This document shows positions 50,447 through 58,101 of a stretch of 64,000 nt of DNA, piece after piece; the stretch's first letter is position 1, and every line of letters starts with the position of its first letter. The notes beneath the pieces were generated by a model. That model searched no databases. It was not told the origin of the DNA and worked only from the letters and a program-made list of their open reading frames with translations. Source of the DNA: Phaeocystidibacter luteus (lineage in GTDB: Bacteria; Bacteroidota; Bacteroidia; Flavobacteriales; Schleiferiaceae); contig NZ_WBVO01000007.1 in the NCBI RefSeq assembly GCF_008933115.1, forward strand, positions 1 through 64,000. The letters are read 5' to 3'. The position numbers and the translations under genes are program-made.

Positions 50447-51655
50447 ATGCACCCGAAAGACATACGGATAGAGGACTACACGTACGATTTGCCCAACGAG
50501 CGAATTGCTCAGCATCCGTTGGAGAAGCGAGATCAGTCCAAATTGCTGTATCGCGATGCTTCAGGAGAAATATCAGATCTAAAGTTTCATAATATCCCTG
50601 AGCTTTTCGGGCCGGATGACTTGTTGATCTTTAATGAAACGAGGGTTATTCGAGCTAGGCTCATCTTTCCTCGTGGTGAAGGAATGAAACCCATTGAGGT
50701 TTTCTGCATCGACCCTTATCAAATTGATATTGAATCGGCCATGTCGGCTACGCATCATGTTACCTTCAAGTGCATGGTGGGTAATGCGAAGAAATGGAAA
50801 GATGCTCCTCTCATTTGGAAGGACAAGGACGGAAACGATCTACTGATTGCTGAAAAGCAGGGTCGTGAGGGAGGCACCTTCATTATTAGATTTTCTTGGA
50901 CAAAGCAGATTCACTTTGCTGCGATATTAGAGGAATTGGGACACATGCCTTTGCCTCCGTACATGACGAGATCAGATGAACCAGAGGATGCGGATAGGTA
51001 CCAGACGGTATATGCCACACGCGATGGATCAGTGGCTGCGCCTACCGCAGGACTGCATTTCACCGACGAGGTCCTATCCAGAATTGAAAGCGCTGGAAGT
51101 CAGCTTGGTAGAGTTATACTTCATGTTGGAGCTGGCACCTTCAAGCCTGTGAGTTCCGACACCATGGAGGGGCATGAAATGCATTCTGAAGCGCTTGAGA
51201 TCAGCCGAGAAATCATTCAAAGCATAATTGAAAGGCCACGAGTTACCGCTGTTGGAACTACCTCAACCCGCACATTAGAATCCCTGTACTGGCTTGGTGT
51301 GATGATAAATGGGGGACAAACCGTGGACATGAACAATGTATTCGTAGACCAATGGGTCCCATACGAGATCGGTAGTGATCTTCCTGTTGACAAATCACTG
51401 AGCACAGTTCTCGAAGAAATGCGTATTCAAAATGTTGAATCGATACACGGGAGGACTCAAATTATCATTGCTCCGGGGTATGAATACAAGCTGGTTAAGC
51501 GACTCATCACCAACTTCCACCAGCCGGGAAGCACGCTAATGCTCCTTGTTGCGGCGGCAATTGGAGAGGATTGGAAGGGTGTTTACGAGCACGCATTAAG
51601 AAATGACTACAGATTCTTAAGCTATGGCGATAGTTCGCTTCTTCATATTTCTTAA
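50447..51655 (+). CDS. queA: S-adenosylmethionine:tRNA ribosyltransferase-isomerase
   Basis: QueA transfers and isomerises ribose from SAM to preQ1 in tRNA, making epoxyqueuosine. The start at the ATG at 50447 (MHPKDIRIEDYTYDLPNERIAQHPLEKRDQSKLL) gives 402 residues. An upstream TTG lies in the promoter. Hallmarks are NETRVIRARL, YQTVYATRDGSVAAPTAGLHFTDE, LHVGAGTFKPV and NFHQPGSTLMLLVAAAIG. It is longer than the about 350-residue E. coli enzyme because of extra sequence in the middle, which I believe is usual for Bacteroidota. The 3' end overlaps the next gene by 32 nt. Confidence 0.94.
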   Translation: MHPKDIRIEDYTYDLPNERIAQHPLEKRDQSKLLYRDASGEISDLKFHNIPELFGPDDLLIFNETRVIRARLIFPRGEGMKPIEVFCIDPYQIDIESAMSATHHVTFKCMVGNAKKWKDAPLIWKDKDGNDLLIAEKQGREGGTFIIRFSWTKQIHFAAILEELGHMPLPPYMTRSDEPEDADRYQTVYATRDGSVAAPTAGLHFTDEVLSRIESAGSQLGRVILHVGAGTFKPVSSDTMEGHEMHSEALEISREIIQSIIERPRVTAVGTTSTRTLESLYWLGVMINGGQTVDMNNVFVDQWVPYEIGSDLPVDKSLSTVLEEMRIQNVESIHGRTQIIIAPGYEYKLVKRLITNFHQPGSTLMLLVAAAIGEDWKGVYEHALRNDYRFLSYGDSSLLHIS

Positions 51656-52784
51656 TCTGATTTCTGCTTGTGCCTTTGGCCAAGTGATTCAGACCACTCC
51701 TCTAACAGATTCGTTGGAAGAAGTTAGCGGCATGGTTTCGAAGGGCGACTACATTTGGATGATCAACGACAGTGGGAATGAGCCATTTCTTTACGAATAC
51801 AAAGGCGTTCATTATCAAGGTGCGTACTACATCGAAGCTCAGAATCGCGATTGGGAGGCGATGACAGTCGACCCCGTGGGCAACATTTACATTGGCGACA
51901 TCGGCAACAACGCGAACGACCGCAGGGAAAGGAGAATCTATCGAATTCGCTATGCCGATTTAGATCATTCCTTCGATACTATTCGGCCAGAGTTAAGAGA
52001 ATATTACACGCCAACAGCTCCACCATTTGCCGAAGGCAAGAGGGATTATGATTGGGAGAGTCTGATTTGGTATGCTGGTCAATTTCATGTGTTTAGCAAA
52101 AACCGCCGGGAGCCTTTTGATGGTAATCTCGTTCACTTTGCTGCCTCAGCGAGGTTTAATCAGCCGGACACTTTTCAAATACAAGACTCCACAAAACTGG
52201 GAGCAATAGTTCGAGAGCTCTACTGGATAACGGATGCCACCTTGAGTGAAGATAGACGGCACCTGTTTCTGCTTAGTTCTGACAAGGTCATTGCCTATTT
52301 CGACTTTCCTGAAGACAGATTCTTTGAAGGATACAAAGTGATTATGCCGCTTGGATCGCTATCGCAACATGAGGCAATCACTGCCTGGAATGACACGCTT
52401 CTGCTCATTGCGGATGAGCAGACTCCTCTGGGCGGTAGAAATCTCAAGGTCTTTGATTATTCCGATGAACTTGAAGATTACGAAGAGGAACGACGCAAGG
52501 AAGTTTCGTTGGATACCAAAAGAATCGATAGCACGATTACGATAACGGTAGAACCGATTGTCACAACTAAAGTGGTCTTAGAAATCTACAATGACGGCGG
52601 ACTTCTTGTAAAAGACATACTCTTGGGAGAAGCTCCGGCAGATTCAGTGTCAACATTCACGGTTAATCTGAAAGAACTTCCAGTTGGCATGTACATACTC
52701 AACGTTTTGTGTGGTCGAGTGCCACATGGCTTTTTCGCAATTAGGCCTGGTGTGTATGATCCAGGAAATCAGTCAAACGAATAG
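51624..52784 (+). CDS. Secreted beta-propeller-like protein
   Basis: This 386-residue exported protein (signal MAIVRFFIFLNLISACAFGQ) overlaps queA by 32 nt. The body looks like a propeller, with blade-like phrases DSLEEVSGMVSKGDYIWMINDSGN, WEAMTVDPVGNIYIGDIGNNANDR and YDWESLIWYAGQFHVFSKNR. The last about 80 residues (VVLEIYNDGGLLVKDILLG, LPVGMYILNVLCG) resemble a T9SS type A domain but lack the usual YPNP start and Lys-rich end, so sorting is uncertain. Enzyme function is not recognised. It converges on the PAP2 gene, with 16 nt of 3' overlap. Confidence 0.7.
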   Translation: MAIVRFFIFLNLISACAFGQVIQTTPLTDSLEEVSGMVSKGDYIWMINDSGNEPFLYEYKGVHYQGAYYIEAQNRDWEAMTVDPVGNIYIGDIGNNANDRRERRIYRIRYADLDHSFDTIRPELREYYTPTAPPFAEGKRDYDWESLIWYAGQFHVFSKNRREPFDGNLVHFAASARFNQPDTFQIQDSTKLGAIVRELYWITDATLSEDRRHLFLLSSDKVIAYFDFPEDRFFEGYKVIMPLGSLSQHEAITAWNDTLLLIADEQTPLGGRNLKVFDYSDELEDYEEERRKEVSLDTKRIDSTITITVEPIVTTKVVLEIYNDGGLLVKDILLGEAPADSVSTFTVNLKELPVGMYILNVLCGRVPHGFFAIRPGVYDPGNQSNE

Positions 52785-53551
52785 GAAAGGTAAACTCCAT
52801 TTCCAGTAGGAAGTACCCAGAGCTTTCTGTCGTTTTGCACAATGGTGCGACCAACATACCACCCAAGGGCGGCTCCAAAGAAAACATCAGAACCCCAATG
52901 AACATCGTCGTGAATTCGAGAGAGTCCCGCTAGTGTAGCTAGGGAGTATACGGAAACGCCTACCCAGGGTTGCTCGCGATAACTGTGAGCAAATACACTT
53001 GCTACTGCGAAAGCTGTCGAGGTGTGACCAGATGGAAAAGCATCGTTGTCACCCGTAATAGCATAAGGACCCAGCCAAGTGTAGGGGTCATCGCTCTCGT
53101 AGGGTCTTGGTCTGTGCGTAAGTTGTTTCAGCAGCACTGTGGCTCCTCCGGTTAGTACAAATGCCTTGAAAGCCTGAAGGGAGGTGCGTTGGAGTTTTGC
53201 ATCATCCGTAAAGTAACCTACGCCAAATGCAATAGCGGTTCCCCCGAGTGAGTACAACCCGCTGCCGATGGGTTCGGCTACATATCTGGAGAATTGATCG
53301 CTGCCATCCGTCCTCCAACTTTGAAATGACTGCCGGATTTGTGCGTCCTGGGAGTAGATAACGAGTCCGGTAGACATCACTCCGGCGGCTGTCCACCAAC
53401 CGGTTTCGTTCCACTTATCTACCCTAACGACATCCGCTGGAGTCTCGTACCAGCCTTGCCAGTAGGACGTGTCCACGATTTGTCCACTGGAGACAAATGC
53501 AGAAAGTAGACTGAGAATCGCCATCCCTAATTTCAAACTGCAGAAATTCAT
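52769..53551 (-). CDS. PAP2-family phosphatase
   Basis: This 260-residue protein has an N-terminal signal or anchor segment and the PAP2 acid-phosphatase triad: KQLTHRPRPYE (motif 1), FPSGHTSTAF (motif 2) and SRIHDDVHWGSDV (motif 3, with the nucleophile-activating H and D). Such enzymes dephosphorylate lipid or undecaprenyl phosphates at the periplasmic face of the membrane. A second in-frame ATG (53524) would also give a good signal peptide. Its ATG at 53551 lies 3 bp from the divergent start of the next gene, so promoters must lie within coding sequence. Confidence 0.93.
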   Translation of the reverse strand: MNFCSLKLGMAILSLLSAFVSSGQIVDTSYWQGWYETPADVVRVDKWNETGWWTAAGVMSTGLVIYSQDAQIRQSFQSWRTDGSDQFSRYVAEPIGSGLYSLGGTAIAFGVGYFTDDAKLQRTSLQAFKAFVLTGGATVLLKQLTHRPRPYESDDPYTWLGPYAITGDNDAFPSGHTSTAFAVASVFAHSYREQPWVGVSVYSLATLAGLSRIHDDVHWGSDVFFGAALGWYVGRTIVQNDRKLWVLPTGNGVYLSYSFD

Positions 53552-53554
53552 GCC

Positions 53555-54520
53555 ATGCTAAAGTATATTATCTCCATCACAGTTTTGCTCGGCAGCTCTT
53601 CCATCTATTCACAATTGTCCATGGTTTGGTACAATGTTGAAAATGCCTTCGACACAATAGATGACCCGGCGAAATGGGATGAAGAATATACACCTCAATC
53701 TTCCAAGGAATGGGTAAGTTGGAAGTATTGGTCGAAGCTGAATAGGGTGGCGAAGGTTCTTCGAAACAGCACTGGAGAAGAGGCGCCTGATATTATCTGT
53801 TTAGGTGAAATTGAGAATAATGGCGTGCTCTATGACTTGTCAAGACGTCCTGCCCTAAAGAAACAGGGTTACCGACTTGTACATTACGAAAGTCCCGATT
53901 TGAGGGGGATTGATGTCGGATTGCTATACAAGTCCGAAGTCGTAAACGCTTTTGCAAGCAGGGCCATTTCGGTCCTTCTTCCCGACAAAAAGAAAACGAG
54001 AGACATCTTATTGGTTTCGTTTGAGACGAAAGAGAAGGATACGATTCATTTATTCTTGAATCATTGGCCGAGTCGACGTGGTGGACAAAGCACCTCCAAT
54101 ATAAAGCGAGTGATTGCCTCTGAGCGCTTGATAAAGGCTGTGGATAGTCTAGAGCTTGAATTTGATCATCCGAATATTATCATCACGGGAGATTTTAATG
54201 ATGGTCCGGAAAACGAGAGTGTGCAACTATTGAAAAAGCATGGCTTTGAACTACTGATGGAGGACTGGAGTAAAGGCATGGGGACGCACCGACATGCGGG
54301 GGAATGGGAGTATTTAGATCAATGGATTGTTAGTCCTCAATTACGCGATGGCACTGTGTATTCGGTAGACTCGTATATCTATTATGTAGAGCAGATGGTA
54401 AGGCCTTCTTCGAAATATCCGGGAATAGAACCGAGGCGAAGTTGGGCGGGACATCGCTTTGTGAATGGATACTCAGATCACCTTCCGATCGTTCTTAAAC
54501 TCACCAGAAGGGCTGATTAG
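53555..54520 (+). CDS. Secreted endonuclease/exonuclease/phosphatase-family protein
   Basis: This 321-residue protein with signal peptide (MLKYIISITVLLGSSSIYSQ) has the EEP fold. Motifs are MVWYNVENAFDT, CLGEIENNGVLYDL (metal Glu), LFLNHWPSRRGG, IIITGDFND (catalytic D and N) and NGYSDHLPIVLKL (catalytic D-H). The hydrolysed bond cannot be told from sequence; secreted members include nucleases and phosphodiesterases. It is divergent from the PAP2 gene and overlaps the open frame upstream of the next gene. Confidence 0.92.
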   Translation: MLKYIISITVLLGSSSIYSQLSMVWYNVENAFDTIDDPAKWDEEYTPQSSKEWVSWKYWSKLNRVAKVLRNSTGEEAPDIICLGEIENNGVLYDLSRRPALKKQGYRLVHYESPDLRGIDVGLLYKSEVVNAFASRAISVLLPDKKKTRDILLVSFETKEKDTIHLFLNHWPSRRGGQSTSNIKRVIASERLIKAVDSLELEFDHPNIIITGDFNDGPENESVQLLKKHGFELLMEDWSKGMGTHRHAGEWEYLDQWIVSPQLRDGTVYSVDSYIYYVEQMVRPSSKYPGIEPRRSWAGHRFVNGYSDHLPIVLKLTRRAD

Positions 54521-54608
54521 CCATTTATGTTGGTCGATAGAAAGGTTCCTCTCTATTTGTGGGTTGAAAATTTCTATCTTGCATTGTTCAATGACAAACA
54601 CGAATCGA

Positions 54609-55574
54609 ATGAAACGATTTCAATGGAAATGGGCGCTTGTCGCTCCTGTTCTTGCGCTAGGAATGGTAGCATGCGAAGAACCAGATCCGACGGATGAACC
54701 AGGCGGCTCTTATCCATCCGACAATATCTCAGTTGCAAGCCAGCAGCAGATTGCCATTACGGAGATCACTGCTGCGGATTGTGGCACTTGTCCTCCAACA
54801 CAAGAGATTACAGAAGTACTCAAGACCTTGTATCCTGGTCGCATCGTTCCGATGTCTCTTCAAGCTGGCGATACGCTTTACACTCCATTTATGAACGACA
54901 TTTATCTCACCCTTGGTGATGATATGTCGAACACCTTCAAGTTCTTCATCAACGGAGTTCAACTTCCTCCGGGTGTAAACCCATACGAGCAAATTCAAAT
55001 CATGATTGATGCCGACATCCCTCCTATCGTGGGTGTTGGACATGCCACTCGTGAGAATGACACTGCTTGGTTGATTTATCCTGCCGTGCATGTGTACGCT
55101 GACAATCAAAGAGACTTATACGTACAGAGTTATGTGATGCTCGATAACGTTGTTGCCAAGGCGTATGGTTCTGTAGACGTAACACAAGCGAGTGCCGACC
55201 CACGCATTCAAGCAGGTACGGGTGGAAATCCAACTACATGGACCTCCAATGGTGGTCAGGTGGATTCTGCTACCTACCTCTATTCTCCAGGTGATCCATA
55301 CATGCATCATGATGTGACGATGTTCGCTGGTGTAAACGATACAAACGTATACGGTCTTCCGCTGAGCATTATCAACCCATTGGGTCAGAATTACCTCAAT
55401 GGCGACATCTTCGGAAACCAGTACACGCCAATTGAAATCTCGGTTCCAAAGCCAGACTTTGATATTGCATCACATGTAGAAGCAGATTTAAAAGTTGTTA
55501 CGGTTGTTTGGGAGCGTGTTCCAGGAGCTCCAGATGTATACACATATGTGAATGGATATTACTCGGCGTTCTAG
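54609..55574 (+). CDS. Omp28-like lipoprotein with thioredoxin-type CxxC
   Basis: From the ATG at 54609 (MKRFQWKWALVAPVLALGMVACEEPDP) this is a 321-residue lipoprotein with lipidated Cys22 and an acidic, Pro-rich linker. An ATG at 54591 is an alternative start. The mature part opens with ITEITAADCGTCPPTQEITE, a thioredoxin-fold-like CxxC segment resembling Omp28-related Bacteroidota lipoproteins. The rest is beta-rich and ends YVNGYYSAF. The redox activity is unproven. A good terminator follows at 55599-55631. Confidence 0.75.
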   Translation: MKRFQWKWALVAPVLALGMVACEEPDPTDEPGGSYPSDNISVASQQQIAITEITAADCGTCPPTQEITEVLKTLYPGRIVPMSLQAGDTLYTPFMNDIYLTLGDDMSNTFKFFINGVQLPPGVNPYEQIQIMIDADIPPIVGVGHATRENDTAWLIYPAVHVYADNQRDLYVQSYVMLDNVVAKAYGSVDVTQASADPRIQAGTGGNPTTWTSNGGQVDSATYLYSPGDPYMHHDVTMFAGVNDTNVYGLPLSIINPLGQNYLNGDIFGNQYTPIEISVPKPDFDIASHVEADLKVVTVVWERVPGAPDVYTYVNGYYSAF

Positions 55575-55598
55575 ATAGAAGCTGAAAATAGATTTGGA

Positions 55599-55631
55599 AA
55601 GCCTCGGTGAAAGCCGGGGCTTTTCTTTTTT
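55599..55631 (+). terminator. Intrinsic terminator after the Omp28-like gene
   Basis: AAGCCTCGG pairs with CCGGGGCTT (one T-G wobble, 6-nt loop), followed by TTTCTTTTTT on the plus strand. Confidence 0.82.
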
Positions 55632-55640
55632 GGGGGAAAC

Positions 55641-56030
55641 TCTCGCAGAGAAAATCAGGATGTGCGGGGTGGGTAGAGAACGCAGGGAGCCTCACACAGA
55701 GAAACAGAGGGCACAGAGGGGATCTCTCGTAGAGAATATGAGGATTTGCGGGGTGAGTAGAGAGAGCGGGGAATCTCACACAGAGAAACGGAGGGCACAG
55801 AGGGGATTCTCTCGCAGAGAATTTGAGGATTTGCGGGGTGGGTAGAGAACGCGGGGAGCCTCACACAGAGAAACGGAGGACACGGAGGGGATCTCTGGCA
55901 GAGAAAAATGTGGATGTGCGAGGTAAGTAGAGAACGCGGGGAGCCTCACACAGAGAAACAGAGGGCACAAAGGGGGATCTCTCGTGGAGTAAATGAGGAT
56001 GTGCGTGATGGGTAGAGAACGCGGAGGAGG
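55641..56030. repeat. Tandem repeat of 84-87 bp, about 4.6 copies
   Basis: The anchor CACACAGAGAAAC recurs at 55693, 55777, 55862 and 55947 (periods 84, 85, 85). AGGATNTGCG-type anchors recur at 55657, 55741, 55826, 55911 and 55998. Each unit contains a small inverted repeat, TCTCT-CGT-AGAGA or a variant. Copies differ by scattered point changes. There are no unrelated spacers. Minus-strand open frames across it encode only the repeat in three frames and are not genes. Confidence 0.9.
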
Positions 56031-56326
56031 CTTGAGATGGCAGTGGAAAAGAAGAAAGTAATGGGTGATGAAGACGGAGTGCAACATCATTCGCCACACT
56101 TCTGGGAAGTGAGTCGTTCAATCGATTTTCATTGAGGGGGTTGTGCCCCCTCCCCGGTCTCAAGCTCGCTATTCCTATTCGGGTAAGTCGGATGGTAAAC
56201 GTATACAAACGCTTAGTTATGCACAGCTCCTCCAATTAAAAAACAATGCTTTGAGAATCGAAGAATAGAAATTGTGTGATGGTAAATTGACATCAATGTG
56301 GGTTATGTCACATCAAATGAACAACC
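56031..56326. other. Non-coding interval between the tandem repeat and higBA
   Basis: The 296-bp stretch contains a perfect GAGGGGG/CCCCCTC hairpin (56134-56152) without a T-run, copy 2 of the 15-mer AAACGTATACAAACG (56197-56211), and an inverted repeat TGACAT/ATGTCA (56288-56310). I see no convincing gene in it. Confidence 0.6.
56197..56211. repeat. Intergenic ACGTTT-type repeat, copy 2
   Basis: AAACGTATACAAACG is identical to 19893-19907. It lies in the non-coding region upstream of higBA. Confidence 0.5.
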
Positions 56327-56343
56327 GTTACCAATTTGGTAAC
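56327..56343. promoter_or_regulatory. Palindromic operator of higBA
   Basis: GTTACCAATTTGGTAAC is a perfect 17-bp palindrome around a central T, 6 bp upstream of the -7 element. Its position in the promoter fits autorepression by the antitoxin or toxin-antitoxin complex. Confidence 0.65.
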
Positions 56344-56349
56344 TTTTAA

Positions 56350-56357
56350 TATCTTTG
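56350..56357 (+). promoter_or_regulatory. -7 element of higBA
   Basis: TATCTTTG matches TANNTTTG. Transcription would start near 56362, giving a leader of about 8 nt before the proposed TTG start. Confidence 0.5.
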
Positions 56358-56369
56358 AAACTCGAAAAG

Positions 56370-56663
56370 TTGAGAGTGATAGCGAGAAAGACGTTACGTG
56401 AATTCTGGAAGACTCATGCAGATTCAGAGCAGAGTCTAAAATCATGGTATAGAGAAACTGAGAAATCCTCGTGGAGAAACATCAATGAACTGAAAAGGGA
56501 CTACCCAAGCGCCAGTATTCTCAGAGAGAACCGTATCGTGTATAACATTAAAGGGAATAAATATCGACTCATTGTCAAATTCAACTTCGACTATCAACTG
56601 TGTTGGATAAGATTTATTGGAACACATGCCGAGTACGACAAAATTGACGCTCAAACAATTTGA
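56370..56663 (+). CDS. higB: HigB-type mRNA interferase toxin
   Basis: HigB toxins are RelE-fold ribonucleases that cut mRNA on the ribosome. I chose the TTG at 56370, giving MRVIARKTLREFWKTHADSE, the standard family start; the upstream TTG at 56355 lies inside the -7 element. The product is 97 residues. Characteristic parts are LKSWYRETEKSSWRN, LKRDYPSASILRENRIVYNIKGNKYRLIVKF and CWIRFIGTHAEYDKIDA. Toxin precedes antitoxin, the usual order for higBA. The antitoxin ATG begins 2 nt after the stop. A palindromic operator overlaps the promoter region. Confidence 0.9.
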   Translation: MRVIARKTLREFWKTHADSEQSLKSWYRETEKSSWRNINELKRDYPSASILRENRIVYNIKGNKYRLIVKFNFDYQLCWIRFIGTHAEYDKIDAQTI

Positions 56664-56665
56664 TC

Positions 56666-57022
56666 ATGAAGATTACGCCCATTAAAAGCGAAAGTGATTA
56701 CTCCGCTGCCCTTGAAAGACTGGAAGTAATTTTCGATTCTAAAAGTAGTACAGAAGAAGGTGATGAACTTGAAATCCTCTCTATCCTCATAGATCGCTAT
56801 GAAAGTCGTCATCACTTCATTGATATGCCAGACCCTATTGAAGCCATCAAATTTAGAATGGAGCAGATGGGAATGAAACAAAAAGATCTGGCCCAAGTGG
56901 TGGGATACAAAAGTCGCGTAAGCGAAATCTTAAACAAGAAACGAAAGCTCAATCTCGAAATGATACGCAGACTGAGTGCAGCACTTCGAATTCCGACTGA
57001 CGTGTTGATTCAGGAGTATTGA
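56666..57022 (+). CDS. higA: HigA-type antitoxin with HTH domain
   Basis: This 118-residue protein starts at the ATG at 56666 (MKITPIKSESDYSAALERLE). The N-terminal part (about 1-60) is the toxin-binding region of this antitoxin group. The C-terminal XRE-type HTH reads FRMEQMGMKQKDLAQVVGYKSRVSEILNKKR, then LNLEMIRRLSAALRIP. It should neutralise HigB and repress the operon at the 56327-56343 palindrome. It is translationally coupled to higB. The pair lies in the repeat-rich accessory patch, which fits horizontal acquisition. Confidence 0.9.
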   Translation: MKITPIKSESDYSAALERLEVIFDSKSSTEEGDELEILSILIDRYESRHHFIDMPDPIEAIKFRMEQMGMKQKDLAQVVGYKSRVSEILNKKRKLNLEMIRRLSAALRIPTDVLIQEY

Positions 57023-57074
57023 GCTGCAACGAGCTATCGTTCGTCAATATTGAACACTGTCAGCTATCTACTGA

Positions 57075-57833
57075 CTAATTTGTAATAAGTTCAAATTCAT
57101 CCAAAAGCCATCTCAACGATTGATCATGCCTTGACACCGGCTCGAAAGCTTTGAAGCGCAGAGTTCTGTGAATCTTAAATCCTTCAAAATTTAAGTAATT
57201 GTAAAATGCACCGTCATTTGTCAATTTCCACTCTTCGTTAAAATTTGAGGGCTCCTGAAAAGGTTCAACTATTCTCCAATCCACAATTGTGGAATCATTT
57301 ACGACTTCACCTTCAAAATGTGACAAGACGTATTGTACGTTTCCCCCTCTGCGGGCAAAGTACTGAATGGGAAGCCAAGCACTTATCTTATTGTCATCAA
57401 TAAAATAGAAGCCGTTCTTAACCGGAGGCATATGGTTTTGGGAACGATACTCCGCTTGAAGAAATCGCATTCCTTCGTTCACCTCTCGATTATTACTGAA
57501 AGATCTGCGGGACATATAACATGCCCCGTTGGGATAGAAGAAAAATACGATAAACTCAGTTTGGCTAACTTCTATCTCTCCAACCTCCCTGGTTAGACTA
57601 TTATATTCTGTCTCACCCGCACTGAAGAAACCTTTGAGTTTCAATTGAGAGCCAGCACCTTCTGCCTTGAGGGTTCTTAAATCGGATTCAACCTCACGCT
57701 TTACTGTGCGACTGATGTTCTTGACGTAAACCTGTCCACACCCAATCATGAGTATAAGTAAAAGAAGTGCGAACAACTTCCTCAGAGATAGTAGATGGAA
57801 AGACTTTACAACCAATTGCAATCTAAGTGACAT
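57075..57833 (-). CDS. Hypothetical lipoprotein
   Basis: I do not recognise this 252-residue protein. It has a long basic n-region, a hydrophobic stretch and a lipobox ending at Cys32 (LLILMIGCGQ), so it is probably an envelope lipoprotein. The mature region is mixed alpha/beta, with phrases FIVFFFYPNGACYMSRRSF and WRIVEPFQEPSNFNEEWKL. No repeats or catalytic motifs are seen. It is isolated: convergent with higBA, with a 265-bp non-coding gap to yidC. It may be part of the accessory patch. Confidence 0.65.
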   Translation of the reverse strand: MSLRLQLVVKSFHLLSLRKLFALLLLILMIGCGQVYVKNISRTVKREVESDLRTLKAEGAGSQLKLKGFFSAGETEYNSLTREVGEIEVSQTEFIVFFFYPNGACYMSRRSFSNNREVNEGMRFLQAEYRSQNHMPPVKNGFYFIDDNKISAWLPIQYFARRGGNVQYVLSHFEGEVVNDSTIVDWRIVEPFQEPSNFNEEWKLTNDGAFYNYLNFEGFKIHRTLRFKAFEPVSRHDQSLRWLLDEFELITN

Positions 57834-57970
57834 ATGAGACTAGCGAGAGAGTAAGATTATCAAGATAAGAATTACTAGACCATCAATCCGCTCACTCAGA
57901 CGATTCCACGGTAATAAGTTCACACGGTTCGCAACCGTATCTCCTAAGACCAATGCAACTTCACAAAACC

Positions 57971-58002
57971 AAAAAAGGCACCAACCTAAGTCAGTGCCTT
58001 TT
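57971..58002 (-). terminator. Intrinsic terminator of pyrG-yidC
   Basis: AAAAGGCAC pairs with GTGCCTTTT (9 bp), followed on the minus strand by six Ts (57971-57976). It lies about 100 nt after the yidC stop. Bases 57834-57970 on the other side show no feature. Confidence 0.8.
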
Positions 58003-58038
58003 CTAAAACTCTTTTCAGCTCCGGACTTTGCAACCCTC

Positions 58039-58101
58039 TTGCCTCAGGCCTCAAGCCTATTGCCTCAAGCCTCTTGCCTCTGGCCTCTTGCCTCTGGCCT
58101 A
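58039..58101. repeat. Heptamer minisatellite NNGCCTC x9 reaching into the yidC stop codon
   Basis: Nine consecutive heptamers fill 63 bp: TTGCCTC, AGGCCTC, AAGCCTA, TTGCCTC, AAGCCTC, TTGCCTC, TGGCCTC, TTGCCTC, TGGCCTA. The GCCT core is invariant and only the flanking bases vary. The last unit contains the yidC TAG stop (58099-58101). Confidence 0.88.

Noticed and set aside
55641-56030. Possible CRISPR array
   Set aside because: The units are contiguous, about 85 bp long and diverged throughout. There are no unique spacers of constant length and no cas genes in the window.
56037-56135. A 32-codon plus-strand frame (MAVEKKKVMGDEDG...)
   Set aside because: It begins at the edge of the tandem repeat, lacks a promoter and has no membrane or conserved feature. 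Chance is the simplest explanation.
55498-56235. Minus-strand frames with repeated peptides such as LCPLFLCVRLPAFS
   Set aside because: They are translations of the 84-87 bp tandem repeat in three different frames, because the period is not a constant multiple of three. No start context or domain supports them.
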